Shown: piece after piece, positions 54,296 through 63,806 of the stretch
Layout of the letters: each line of letters begins with the position of its first letter
Position numbering within the stretch: position 1 is the first letter of the stretch
Assembly (NCBI GenBank): GCA_026707935.1
Contig: JAPOVX010000017.1
Coordinates: forward strand, 1-64,000
Direction: 5' to 3'
Source: Paracoccaceae bacterium
Lineage (GTDB): Bacteria > Pseudomonadota > Alphaproteobacteria > Rhodobacterales > Rhodobacteraceae
DNA length: 64,000 bases
Position numbers and translations under genes: made by a program
Notes under the pieces: generated by a model
Databases searched by the model: none
Told to the model about the DNA's origin: nothing
The model's input: only the letters and a program-made list of their open reading frames with translations

Positions 54296-54955
54296 TCAAG
54301 ACCCGCCTTCATCGGGAAAGGCTTCCTCCCTGTCGAGGAGTCCATGGTCCACCAGGCATTCGGCGAATCCGGAAGGAGTTTCAAACACATGCCCCTGCCA
54401 CCCGCGACGTGTGGCTCCAAGGATGTTCTCGTCCCGATCGTCCGTGAAGAGCAGCCGTTCGGGGGCGTGCCCGCATTCCCGTTCGACGATCCGGTAGATC
54501 TCGGGTTCCGGCTTGAGCCACCCCAGTTCGCCGGAAATGAACCGTTGGTCGAACTCCGTGAGAAAAGGCATTTCCGCCTCCGCGATCCTGATGGTGTCCT
54601 TGCCGAAGTTGGACAGGGCGAAGACCGGTACGCCACGGCTCTTGAGCGCGCGGAGCAAGTGAACGGAATGTCGATGAACCGGCCTGAACATTTCAATCCA
54701 GCGATCGTGCCAGAGACGGATATCGCGGGCAAATTCCGGATGAGCCTCTGCGGTCCGGTAGACGGTCTCCCGAAACGGCACGCCGCGATCCATGCTGGTA
54801 TTCATGCCGTCAATATCGACGCGGTCGAACAGCTGTCTGCGCCGCTCGGGACCGATAACGCGGTCGAACATCGCCTCCGGCTCCCACCCGACAAGCACGT
54901 TCCCGATGTCGAAAACGACGGCTGATACGCTGGTCTGGTCGTTGCTCAATGTCAT
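54296..54955 (-). CDS. HAD-superfamily hydrolase (YihX-like)
   Basis: A 219-residue phosphatase-type HAD protein. Motif I is VVFDIGNVLVGW with the nucleophile Asp. The second Asp of the usual D-x-D is Gly, as in YihX-like members. Motif II is in FALSNFGKD, motif III Lys in LGWLKPEPEIY, motif IV in LFTDDRDENI. It is first in the operon with the cyclodeaminase-family and PhyH genes, implying a phosphorylated intermediate or a housekeeping role. Confidence 0.88.
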   Translation of the reverse strand: MTLSNDQTSVSAVVFDIGNVLVGWEPEAMFDRVIGPERRRQLFDRVDIDGMNTSMDRGVPFRETVYRTAEAHPEFARDIRLWHDRWIEMFRPVHRHSVHLLRALKSRGVPVFALSNFGKDTIRIAEAEMPFLTEFDQRFISGELGWLKPEPEIYRIVERECGHAPERLLFTDDRDENILGATRRGWQGHVFETPSGFAECLVDHGLLDREEAFPDEGGS

Positions 54956-55048
54956 GACCAGGTTTCGGCAATCGGTGCCGGCATGCGAGACAGTGGATCA
55001 GGCCCGGCAGGCCCGTCGCCGAAAACGATGAGGTTCCGGCGGTGCACG

Positions 55049-55888
55049 CTACCCCGCGTGAAGTCGTTCGGCGTGATGGCGGACATGGTCTTCCATGAAT
55101 GAGGCGACAAAGAAATAGCTGTGGTCGTAGCGTTTGTGCATCCGGAACTCAGCATCCTGGCCGACCGACGAGATGGCGTCGGCCAACGCCGAAGGCGCGA
55201 GGTGTTCCAGGAACGGGTCAGCTTCACCCTGATCGATAAGTATCGGTCCAGGATAGCCTTTCTTCCGCATCAGCACGGTTGAATCGTGGAGGGACCACCG
55301 GTCGGGATCATGACCGAGGTAGGCGGCGAATTGCTTGCGGCCCATGGCTGTTCGAGTCGGGTTGGCGATCGGCGCTAGGGCCGAAACCGATCGATAGGTG
55401 TCGGGACGGGTCATGGCGATGGTAAGCGCGCCGTGACCTCCCATGGAGTGGCCGGTGATGCCCTGGGAACCCTGGTCGAGACTGAATTCGCTGAACACCA
55501 GTTCGGGCAACTCCCTGGTCACGTATTCCCACATCCTGAAGTGAGGCGACCAAGGAGACTCGGTGGCATCGACGTAGAAGCCGGCTCCCTGTCCGAGATC
55601 GTATTCCTCGTCGTCTGCAACTCCGTCGCCCCTGGGCGAGGTGTCCGGAAAGATCACCGCGATTCCGTGCCGGGCTGCCCAGCCTTGCGCGCCGGCCTTG
55701 ATCATCGCGTTTTCGTGGGTACAGGTCAGGCCGGAGAGATACCAGAGAACCGGGACGTCTTTCTGCCCGGCGGCGGGCGGCAGATAGAGGCCGAACGTCA
55801 TCGCGCAATTGCACGCGGTGGATTCGTGGCGATAGACACCCTGCACACCTCCGAAACAGGCGTTTTCCGATACCGTTTCCATTGACAT
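55049..55888 (-). CDS. fghA: S-formylglutathione hydrolase
   Basis: A 279-residue esterase-D-type alpha/beta hydrolase. The nucleophile Ser is in GHSMGGHGAL, the acid in DQGEADPFL, and His in YDHSYFF. CNCAMTFGLYLPPAAGQKDV and LSGLTCTHENAMIKAGAQGW are characteristic. It splits S-formylglutathione into formate and glutathione, the second step of glutathione-dependent formaldehyde oxidation; the dehydrogenase for step one is at 57250. ATG 55888 follows AAAGAGGG; GTG 55891 and ATG 55882 are alternatives. Confidence 0.94.
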   Translation of the reverse strand: MSMETVSENACFGGVQGVYRHESTACNCAMTFGLYLPPAAGQKDVPVLWYLSGLTCTHENAMIKAGAQGWAARHGIAVIFPDTSPRGDGVADDEEYDLGQGAGFYVDATESPWSPHFRMWEYVTRELPELVFSEFSLDQGSQGITGHSMGGHGALTIAMTRPDTYRSVSALAPIANPTRTAMGRKQFAAYLGHDPDRWSLHDSTVLMRKKGYPGPILIDQGEADPFLEHLAPSALADAISSVGQDAEFRMHKRYDHSYFFVASFMEDHVRHHAERLHAG

Positions 55889-55979
55889 CACTCGCCCTCT
55901 TTCCGCGCTGGTTGATCCCCTGACCGGGGCCAGTCCGGATCAGGCGCCCGGTTGCCCCGCTCGATTCTGAATACGGCAT

Positions 55980-56909
55980 TCACTGGTTGGGAACCAGAGA
56001 GATCGCAAGGCTCAGCGTGACGATGCTGGCACAGGTCGAAAAGAGGATGACGGACGAAACCCGGGCTTCGGCGACGCGGTAATGATTGGCCAGCAGAAAG
56101 ATGTTGCCTGCCGTCGGCATGGCAGCCGCGGCGATCATGACACCGGCCGCGAAAGGATCGACGGTAAACACCAGGATGGCGAAGGCTGCGACCAGGAGCG
56201 GATGCAGCACCAGCTTGGCGCCCGCCAACCACAGGGAAATCCCGATTCGACCCGCCTTGTGAAACGCGAGCGAAGCGCCGATGGCGAACAGGGCCGCGGG
56301 TGTCGCGGCACCGGCGAGCAATTCGAGGAATGCATCGAAGGGACCGACGAGAGGCAGGCGAAATGCGGACCAGATGATCCCTGCGGAAATCGAGACGACC
56401 ATGGGATTTCGGATGACACCGCCGAGGACGCGAAGAACCGATGTCAGGCTGAACCGGCCTTCGCGCGAAACCGTGATGAACATGACCACGAGGCTGCTGA
56501 AGACGATGAGATCGATTGCGAGGGTCAGGAGTACCGGGCCTGCCGCCGCGTTTCCAAGGAGAGCCACGAGCATCGGAAGGCCGAGGAATCCTGTGTTGCC
56601 GATGATCGCGCACTGGGATTCGAGAGCGGCAACCGCCAGTCCTTCACCCCGGACGAGGCCGACGGTGATGACCAGGATGTAGAGGCTTCCGCATGCGGAC
56701 AGATAGGCCAGGGCAAAACGGACATCGAAGATGTCAGGCAGCGGCAGCGTTGCCGCAAACCTGAACAACATGGCCGAGAGGGCGAAATAGAAGACGAACC
56801 GGGACAACCAGTCGGTCGCTTCCGAACTGAAATAACGAAATGCGGCTGCCAGGTATCCGCACCCGATGACGAGAAAAAACGGCAAGATCCGGAGAAAGAT
56901 GTCACTCAT
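55980..56909 (-). CDS. AEC-family membrane transporter
   Basis: A 309-residue inner-membrane protein with about 10 hydrophobic helices, the size and pattern of the auxin efflux carrier family (ILPFFLVIGCGYLAAAFRYF; NTGFLGLPMLVALLG; IASIVTLSLAISLVP-like C-terminus). Members carry organic anions such as malonate or malate. It lies between fghA and the formaldehyde dehydrogenase gene, all on the minus strand, with no obvious functional tie. Confidence 0.88.
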   Translation of the reverse strand: MSDIFLRILPFFLVIGCGYLAAAFRYFSSEATDWLSRFVFYFALSAMLFRFAATLPLPDIFDVRFALAYLSACGSLYILVITVGLVRGEGLAVAALESQCAIIGNTGFLGLPMLVALLGNAAAGPVLLTLAIDLIVFSSLVVMFITVSREGRFSLTSVLRVLGGVIRNPMVVSISAGIIWSAFRLPLVGPFDAFLELLAGAATPAALFAIGASLAFHKAGRIGISLWLAGAKLVLHPLLVAAFAILVFTVDPFAAGVMIAAAAMPTAGNIFLLANHYRVAEARVSSVILFSTCASIVTLSLAISLVPNQ

Positions 56910-57249
56910 TGGACTGAATCACTCCGGACGGGCGCGACCGTCTGTCTCGCCCGGAATTTTCATGCAGCATCGATCGTGCGGTAATCGAGAGACCGTCGGT
57001 CGGTGCCTGCCCGGCGGGTTGTGCGGACAACGTTGCTGTCCCGGCCACCGGAATGGTCGGGCAGAGGAACGCGCATGTTAGGTATTCCTTCCAGGGAAGC
57101 CGCCAGACCGGATGCCGGACCAGCGGTCCGCCCCGCGAAAAACCCCCGGATCGGGGCCAACGCCATGCGGAGGCTGGTTCAGAACGTTGCCAGTCTTGAT
57201 CCCCGGTCAGGGGATTCAGGCGGCAGAACCGGAATTCCGTTCTTCGGAG
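56910..57249. other. spacer before the AEC gene, no gene recognised (340 bases)
   Basis: Presumably holds the AEC promoter on the right of the carrier gene and the end of the formaldehyde dehydrogenase transcript. A short minus-strand frame (56960-57166) has no motif. Confidence 0.45.
57199..57215 (-). terminator. small hairpin after the formaldehyde dehydrogenase gene
   Basis: ATCCCC (57199-57204) and GGGGAT (57210-57215) form a 6-bp stem with a 5-base loop, 34 bases after the stop on the minus strand. There is no T-run, so the call is weak. Confidence 0.35.
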
Positions 57250-58362
57250 TCAGAACTCGACGACCGTTCTGATCGATTCACCCGCATGCATGAGGTCGAA
57301 GCCCTTGTTGATGTCCTCGAGCGACAGCTTGTGGGTGATCATGGGATCGATTTCGATCTTCGAGTTCATGTACCAGTCAACGATTCTTGGCACTTCCGTT
57401 CGACCGCGCGTGCCGCCGAAAGCGGTCCCGCGCCAGACCCTGCCTGTGACCAGCTGGAACGGACGCGTGCTGATTTCGGCTCCTGCCGGCGCCACGCCGA
57501 TGATAACACTCTCGCCCCAGCCCTTGTGGGCGGATTCGAGTGCAGCGCGCATGACGGAGACGTTCCCGGTGGCATCGAAGGTGTAATCCCCGCCGCCACC
57601 GGTCAAATCGACGAGATGGGCAACAAGGTCTCCTTCGACTTCGTCAGGGTTGACGAAGTCCGTCATGCCGAAATGACGGCCCATTTCCGCCTTGGACGGG
57701 TTGATGTCGACCCCGACAATCTGGTCGGCCCCGGCGAGGCGGAGTCCCTGAATGACATTGAGTCCGATTCCGCCCAGTCCGAAGACGATCGCGTTGCTGC
57801 CTTCTTCGACCCTGGCGGTGTTGATCACCGCGCCGATCCCGGTGGATACACCGCAACCGATGTAACAAATCTTGTCGAACGGGGCGTCCTTGCGCACCTT
57901 GGCGACGGCGATCTCCGGCAGGACGGTATGGTTTGAGAATGTCGAGCACCCCATGTAGTGAAGGATAGGCGTTCCGTCGGTCATGGAGAAGCGGGAGGTC
58001 CCGTCGGGCATGAGGCCCTGGCCCTGGGTTGCCCGGATCGCCTGGCAGAGGTTGGTCTTGGGGTTCAGGCAGTATTCGCATTCGCGACATTCGGGGGTGT
58101 AAAGCGGAATGACGTGATCCCCGGGTTTGACCGAGGTTACGCCGTCGCCGACCTCGACGACGATTCCTGCCCCTTCGTGCCCGAGTATGGCCGGGAACAG
58201 GCCTTCGGGGTCCGCGCCCGACAAGGTGAATTCGTCCGTGTGGCAGATTCCGGTCGCCTTAATCTCCACCATGATTTCGCCAGCCCTTGGTCCATCGAGA
58301 TTCACCTCCATGATCTCGAGTGGTTTTCCTGCTTCAACGGCGACTGCTGCCCGGGTTTTCAT
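57250..58362 (-). CDS. frmA: S-(hydroxymethyl)glutathione dehydrogenase / class III alcohol dehydrogenase
   Basis: A 370-residue zinc-dependent medium-chain dehydrogenase. Catalytic zinc ligands are in [12 protein letters not shown] and [13 protein letters not shown]. The structural zinc loop is [15 protein letters not shown]. The NAD motif is [13 protein letters not shown]. It oxidises S-hydroxymethylglutathione (formaldehyde plus glutathione) to S-formylglutathione, which FghA then hydrolyses. Length and motifs are exactly those of class III enzymes. Confidence 0.95.
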   Translation of the reverse strand: MKTRAAVAVEAGKPLEIMEVNLDGPRAGEIMVEIKATGICHTDEFTLSGADPEGLFPAILGHEGAGIVVEVGDGVTSVKPGDHVIPLYTPECRECEYCLNPKTNLCQAIRATQGQGLMPDGTSRFSMTDGTPILHYMGCSTFSNHTVLPEIAVAKVRKDAPFDKICYIGCGVSTGIGAVINTARVEEGSNAIVFGLGGIGLNVIQGLRLAGADQIVGVDINPSKAEMGRHFGMTDFVNPDEVEGDLVAHLVDLTGGGGDYTFDATGNVSVMRAALESAHKGWGESVIIGVAPAGAEISTRPFQLVTGRVWRGTAFGGTRGRTEVPRIVDWYMNSKIEIDPMITHKLSLEDINKGFDLMHAGESIRTVVEF

Positions 58363-59513
58363 GATATCCCTCCCTGTTTCGGGTTACGGTGGCCTGCCCC
58401 GGCCCGCACAACCGGGGCAGGCGAAGTACAGATACGGTGTTATCGCAAGGAAGCCCGGGTTTCGCAATATCACCGCCGGTCCCTGCAACCCGACATGGGC
58501 ATCGTTCTGGCCGCGGGATACCCGCGACAGGCGGAATACCCGCGGCTGGACGGGCTTTTCGGGTGACGGACGTGACCCGGAAACATGCGGTCCCGCTCCC
58601 CGGCAGCTGGCATTCCTTGTGTCTCGGTCCAGGCTTGATGTACGGATGCCTCGCGTTGATGACGCGCCCTATGGCGATGCGTCGACAGGATCGAGGTATC
58701 GGCCGGGGAGCGATCGGGCAAAGGCGCCCGGCCGGGCGTACCCGCATGATGCCCGCTCCTCAGTGAACTTCGTGCAGGAGCAGAATGCGTCATTCACGAC
58801 CTCTGCGGTGATCGCGCAATCCTCCAGTCTGCATTCATGGCCCGGCTCCTTGCGCCGCCCCTCCCCGGGCTCGTCCAGGTCAACAAGGTGAATTCCGGCA
58901 GGCGTATGACAAGGTTCGTCGCGTTGAGCATTTCTTCCGCCGGCGACCGTCGCAGGTCATTGCCCGAACCGGCCACAAGGCGTTCGCTGCGCTGTCGTTG
59001 ATCTGTCCGGGTTTGCCCAAAGTCGAAGAGGTCGACGACAGCGGGACAAAGTGGTCGGGGTCAAGCCACGATCAAGCAAGTCGATGCGTTCCCCTGGAAA
59101 CCGACGCGAAAGGACCGGGTCGCTGACCATCGGGCGATCCACGTGGATGGCCGCGAAGCGCAGGTTCCAAGCCGCGCCGTTTTTTGATGAAACCCCATTA
59201 AATCGATTGCCTGCCATGACGACTCAGAATTCGCAGGACACTCCCAATAAGCAGTTGAATCTATCCCCTGTTTCATGGGACACAAAAGTAATCAAGTAAC
59301 AGTTGATCGAATTCAATTATTGCTTGGTTTTGGAGGCGCAAGAACAATGTGATAACCGTTGAAATCAAGCCGAGCCGAGCCGCTACCTGTGCTGGTCGTT
59401 CGGGTTGTGTTCCCCAACACCGACCGCAATGCGCAACTGGCGGCCTGGGCCGCGTCGGTAGCTGTCCTCGGGGACCTTGACGGTCCATCCATGATGTCCA
59501 GGCAGGAAGAAAG
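58363..59513. other. no gene recognised (about 1150 bases)
   Basis: The largest gene-free stretch. Frames up to about 250 codons run in both directions with high-GC, Arg/Pro-rich text and no motif. The right third (about 59190-59350) is more AT-rich and ends in the promoter region of the RND pair. I see no RNA gene or repeat. Confidence 0.5.
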
Positions 59514-60638
59514 ATGTCACAACAATCGACAATCCCGGAAAATCCTTCAGATTCACGGCGCTGGCTTGGAATTGCGCAGACTGGCCTGATTGTCCTCGCC
59601 ATCGCGATTGCACTTTATTTTGCCCGGGCTCCCGAGCGGGCCGGGTTGGACCCGGTCACCGCATCCGGTGATACGGTTCCCGTGGTGTACACAATCGGAC
59701 CGTCGCCCCAGGAACATGTGCGGCACGTCGACCTCACCGGAACAGTCACCCTCGACAGGAAACTGACGGTTGTCTCGCGAGTCGTAGGGCATGTGGTCTG
59801 GGTTTCGCCGGAATTCGTCAACGGCGGTACAATTCCGGCGAATGAAGTGTTTGTACGGGTAGACCCGCGCGATTACGAAATCGAGGTCAGGGCGGCCGAG
59901 ATGATGGTCGCATCATCTGATGCCGTGCTTCAACAGGCGCGCGAAGCCGCCAAGCCGGATTCCGACCTGTCAATCGCAGAGGCGGAAGCCCGGCTCGGGC
60001 AAGCGGAAGCCGCACGCGACCTTGCGCGGTTGCGGCTGGAGCAAACCGAGATCAGCCTTCCCTTTGACGCCCGGGTGATTTCATCCGAACTGGAGATCGG
60101 CGATCTTGTCGGTCCGCCGGAAGCTGTCGGCAAGCTGTCGGTACTGGGTGTCGTGTACCGTCCGGATGCGCTGCAGGTTCGGGTTCCAATCACGGTGGAG
60201 GATCTCGCTTCCCTGGACCCGGCAATCGGCCGGATTGCGGAAGTCGATACGGTGAACGGCATGTTTGATGCCGAGTTGGCACGAATTTCGTCGGTCGTTG
60301 CTCTTGAGAGCCGCCTCGCGCACGTCTTCCTCAAGTTCTCGGGCGAGGTCCCCCTTGAGGAGTTGCCCGTTCCGGGAACATTTGCGGAAGTCCGGATCGT
60401 TGGACAACGGCTAAGCGATGTCTTCATGTTGCCTGAGGCGGCAGAGCGGGAAAACGACAGTGTATGGATCGTTGCAGACGGCGCATTGCGCAAGTTCCAG
60501 CCGGTTACGCTGGGCCGTACGTCGGGCGGCTGGATTGTCGAGGCATTTGATCCAAGCGACGGCGTCGTGGTGAGTGCACTGGCGGGCGCCAGCGAAGGCT
60601 TGAAAGTCACACCAAACCCGGCACCGTCGCCGCAATAG
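59514..60638 (+). CDS. RND efflux periplasmic adaptor (membrane fusion protein)
   Basis: A 374-residue HlyD/AcrA-type adaptor. One N-terminal membrane helix is at about 21-40 (IAQTGLIVLAIAIALYFARA). Next come the lipoyl/barrel-sandwich halves (VDLTGTVTLDRKLTVVSRVV; LPFDARVISSELEIGDLVGP) around a short coiled-coil hairpin (about 120-180), then a beta-barrel and membrane-proximal domain. ATG 59514 has AGGAAG upstream. It links the inner-membrane pump encoded next to an outer-membrane channel, which is not in the window. Confidence 0.9.
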   Translation: MSQQSTIPENPSDSRRWLGIAQTGLIVLAIAIALYFARAPERAGLDPVTASGDTVPVVYTIGPSPQEHVRHVDLTGTVTLDRKLTVVSRVVGHVVWVSPEFVNGGTIPANEVFVRVDPRDYEIEVRAAEMMVASSDAVLQQAREAAKPDSDLSIAEAEARLGQAEAARDLARLRLEQTEISLPFDARVISSELEIGDLVGPPEAVGKLSVLGVVYRPDALQVRVPITVEDLASLDPAIGRIAEVDTVNGMFDAELARISSVVALESRLAHVFLKFSGEVPLEELPVPGTFAEVRIVGQRLSDVFMLPEAAERENDSVWIVADGALRKFQPVTLGRTSGGWIVEAFDPSDGVVVSALAGASEGLKVTPNPAPSPQ

Positions 60639-60701
60639 CCCGGCATGGTGAACGTGCGTTTTCGGGACGCCTGGGACTGATCGCAGCAGCAGGGGGATAT
60701 C

Positions 60702-63700
60702 GTGACCAAGGGGCCCATTGCATATTTCGTAGGAAACCTACCTGCCGCCAAGCTGCTGATGGTCTTTCTGTTCCTGGGCGGCATTATTGCAGGTTCCCAG
60801 CTGGCCGTTCGGCCGTTGCCCGAGATCGACCTGCGCACGATCGTGATTACGGTCAAGTCTGCGGAATCCTCGCCGCGCGAGATCGCGGATGACATCAATC
60901 GAAGGGTGGAAGAGAGCCTGGTCGGTCTGGATGGCGTTGCTCGAGTGGTTAGCGAGGCATCGGAAGGCCTCGCCTTGATCGAGGTCGAACTCGAGACCTT
61001 TGCCGACACGAACAAGATGCTTGCCGATGTCAACAACGCCGTGGGCAGCATTGACAACTTCCCGCCCGCCCGCGCTGAGTTGCCGAGGGTCGAAGTCAAG
61101 AAGCTGAGCTACGAACTCTTGACCCTGGCGGTATCATCGGACGTTCTCTCCGAAGATGAACTGCGCGTTGCCGCAGAGGATACCTACAATGCTCTTCTGG
61201 CTCTGCCCTCGATCTCCAAGATCCTGCTGAGGGGGACCCGTGACCGGGAAATCGCAATCGAGCTGAACGAGGAGGACTTGCGGCGTCACAGTCTGTCTAT
61301 CGGGGAAGTGGCCAGAAAGGTACGAAGGGAATCCCTTAACCTCTCGTTCGGTGAGTTGCAGACCGATGCGGGCGACGTCGTGCTGCATGTGGTTGGCAAG
61401 AAGGAGTACGGGCCGGAATTCGAGGACATACCCCTGATCACCCGCAGGGACGGGACGATACTGAAACTTGGAGAAGTGGCGACGATCCGGGACGGTTTCG
61501 TCGGAGAAAAAATTCTGTCCGAGGTCGATGGAACTCCGACCGTATTCCTCAGGGTGGAGGTGGCGGAAGGCCAGTCCTTCACCAAGGCTGCAGGCACAGT
61601 CAAGAGTTGGCTGGAAAATTACAAGCCGCCGTCGTTCGTGACAGTTTCCATCTGGAATGACAATGCAGCGCCGATTTCCGGCAGGTTCGCCGAAATCGTG
61701 AAGAACGCTGCCATAGGCATCGTCCTGGTTTTTGCCTGCCTTGTGCTTGTCTTCGACCTCCGGACCGCAACCTGGGTGGCGGTCGGAATTCCACTCTCAT
61801 TTGCCGGCTCGCTGATGTTGTTCCACGCGTGGGACCTGACGCTCAACATGGGTACATTGCTGGCGTTTTTCGTGTTGATCGGTATCGTTGTCGATGATGC
61901 TCTTGTGGTTGGCGAGAGTATCGCGGCGGAACAGGAAAGGGGAAAGCGCGGGATCGACGCAGCGATCTCGGGCGCGCGCGCCGTCGCCGGTCCGGTGACG
62001 GTCGGCGTGATTACGACGCTCCTCGCCTTTGTGCCTTTCCTGTTTGTCACGGTGGAGAACTACCAGATCATCCAGGTCTTCTTCTACGTGGCGTTGTTCG
62101 TCCTGTTGATTTCACTCGTCGAAGCGTTCTGGATTCTGCCTGCGCACCTGTCGCATGACAGACGATGGAGCCTGTACCCACTGCAAGACGCCAAGGACTG
62201 GGTATGTGCCCGGCTCGATGTGCTCCGGGATTTCATCGTTGTTCCGGCAGTGTCCTGGTCGGTGCGCAATGTTCTGTTGACGTTCGTCATTTCCGTCGCT
62301 TTTGTGGCCGCGGCGATGGCACTCGTTCGATCCGAATTGGTGAAGGTCGTCGTGTTCGACAGCACCGCCAGCATCACCAACGCCATACACGCAGACCTGC
62401 GCCTCCCGGCCGGTGCCTCAATCGACGCCAGCGAATCCGCGGCACGACGTTTCCTCGCGGCGGCGCAACCGCTCAATGAACAACTGGAAGGCGTTTCGAT
62501 CAGATCGATCACCATGAAAGTGGGACAGTTGAGCGATGCCCCCGCATCGAGGGCCAGGGAAACGGACCTGAACCGCAACAACCATGCCTCGGTGACTCTC
62601 GGGCTTCATGATCGACCGATACGACAGGTATCGCCGAAAGACATTGAACAGGCATGGCGGCGGAATGCCGGAGCTTCGCCCGACCTGGAAGAACTGTCCA
62701 TCCAGACAACACGTGTCCGGATCAAGCCTTCGGTTGCATATGCGTTGATTCACGACGACCCCGAAATCCTCGGGCAGGCGGTAACGGAATTGAAGTCCCA
62801 TATGGAGACAATTCCGGGTCTCTATGCGTTGACAGACAACCTGGCACCGGGAAAGCGGCATTTCGAGATTGAAGTGACCCCTGCAGGCGAGGCCGCTGGC
62901 GTTACCCCCGCACTGGTAAGCAAGCAATTGCGGGCAAGGTTCTACGGACTCGAAGTCCAGAGAATCCAGCGCGGCCGCGATGAGATCAGGGTTGTGGTTC
63001 GCTTTCCGCCCGAGCGACGAGAAAGTCTGCAGGAGCTCTCAAGAGTGCGGGTCCGCATTTCAAGGGGTCAGGAAATACCCCTCTCGACCGTGGCGCGCGT
63101 TAGCGAACGGCGTGAACTTGCCAACATCACGCGAATTGACGGGCGCCAGGCGGCACTTGTCAACGCTCATGCAGACCTGACCGCGGTGACACCTGTCCAG
63201 GCGAGGCGCAAGATTGGTGAAGAGTTCCTGCCGGAGCTTCTTGCCAGGTATCCCGGGCTTGTCATTTCACGTGATGCCGGCGCCCGGGACGAGCGGAACA
63301 TGTTGGAGACGTTGACCGTAGTCGTTCCATTGGTGCTGATCTTCATTTACGGGCTGATGGCGTCGTTTCTGCGCAGCTACTGGAAACCCTTGGTTGTGGT
63401 AACCGGCGTACCGATTGCCGCGGCCGGGGCGGTATTTGGTCACTGGATCCTGGGCTGGCATCTGACGGCGGTCTCCATATTCGGAATGATCGGCGTCGCC
63501 GGAGTCATCGTGAATGATGCGCTGGTCCTGCTCGACCGATACAACAAGATCCGGCGCGAAAATGAAATGATTCCGGCTATCGCCGCGGCATCCGCTGCGA
63601 CGCGTGATCGATTTCGCGCCGTGTTCCTGACTTCGCTGACGACTGTGCTCGCATTGTCTCCGTTGCTCTACGAACGAAGCGACGACTTGTTGTTCATCGT

Positions 63701-63806
63701 GCCATTTGCTGTCAGCATGCTGGGCGGACTCGTCGCATCGACGGCCTTTACATTGTTCGTACTCCCCGCGCTGTTCATGTTCGTCGAAGGGCGTCGAGAA
63801 GTTTGA
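60702..63806 (+). CDS. RND-family efflux transporter
   Basis: A 1034-residue inner-membrane proton-driven pump of the AcrB/MdtB/hydrophobe group. Twelve helices surround two large periplasmic loops. Helix 4 contains IGIVVDDALVVGE with the paired Asp residues of the proton relay, and helix 10-11 the matching GMIGVAGVIVNDALVLLDRY. The N-terminal segment (VRPLPEIDLRTIVITVKSAE; RRVEESLVGLDGVARVVSEA) is typical. A GTG at 60702 starts it after AGGGGG, 63 bases after the adaptor gene. The substrate is unknown. Confidence 0.93.
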   Translation: MTKGPIAYFVGNLPAAKLLMVFLFLGGIIAGSQLAVRPLPEIDLRTIVITVKSAESSPREIADDINRRVEESLVGLDGVARVVSEASEGLALIEVELETFADTNKMLADVNNAVGSIDNFPPARAELPRVEVKKLSYELLTLAVSSDVLSEDELRVAAEDTYNALLALPSISKILLRGTRDREIAIELNEEDLRRHSLSIGEVARKVRRESLNLSFGELQTDAGDVVLHVVGKKEYGPEFEDIPLITRRDGTILKLGEVATIRDGFVGEKILSEVDGTPTVFLRVEVAEGQSFTKAAGTVKSWLENYKPPSFVTVSIWNDNAAPISGRFAEIVKNAAIGIVLVFACLVLVFDLRTATWVAVGIPLSFAGSLMLFHAWDLTLNMGTLLAFFVLIGIVVDDALVVGESIAAEQERGKRGIDAAISGARAVAGPVTVGVITTLLAFVPFLFVTVENYQIIQVFFYVALFVLLISLVEAFWILPAHLSHDRRWSLYPLQDAKDWVCARLDVLRDFIVVPAVSWSVRNVLLTFVISVAFVAAAMALVRSELVKVVVFDSTASITNAIHADLRLPAGASIDASESAARRFLAAAQPLNEQLEGVSIRSITMKVGQLSDAPASRARETDLNRNNHASVTLGLHDRPIRQVSPKDIEQAWRRNAGASPDLEELSIQTTRVRIKPSVAYALIHDDPEILGQAVTELKSHMETIPGLYALTDNLAPGKRHFEIEVTPAGEAAGVTPALVSKQLRARFYGLEVQRIQRGRDEIRVVVRFPPERRESLQELSRVRVRISRGQEIPLSTVARVSERRELANITRIDGRQAALVNAHADLTAVTPVQARRKIGEEFLPELLARYPGLVISRDAGARDERNMLETLTVVVPLVLIFIYGLMASFLRSYWKPLVVVTGVPIAAAGAVFGHWILGWHLTAVSIFGMIGVAGVIVNDALVLLDRYNKIRRENEMIPAIAAASAATRDRFRAVFLTSLTTVLALSPLLYERSDDLLFIVPFAVSMLGGLVASTAFTLFVLPALFMFVEGRREV

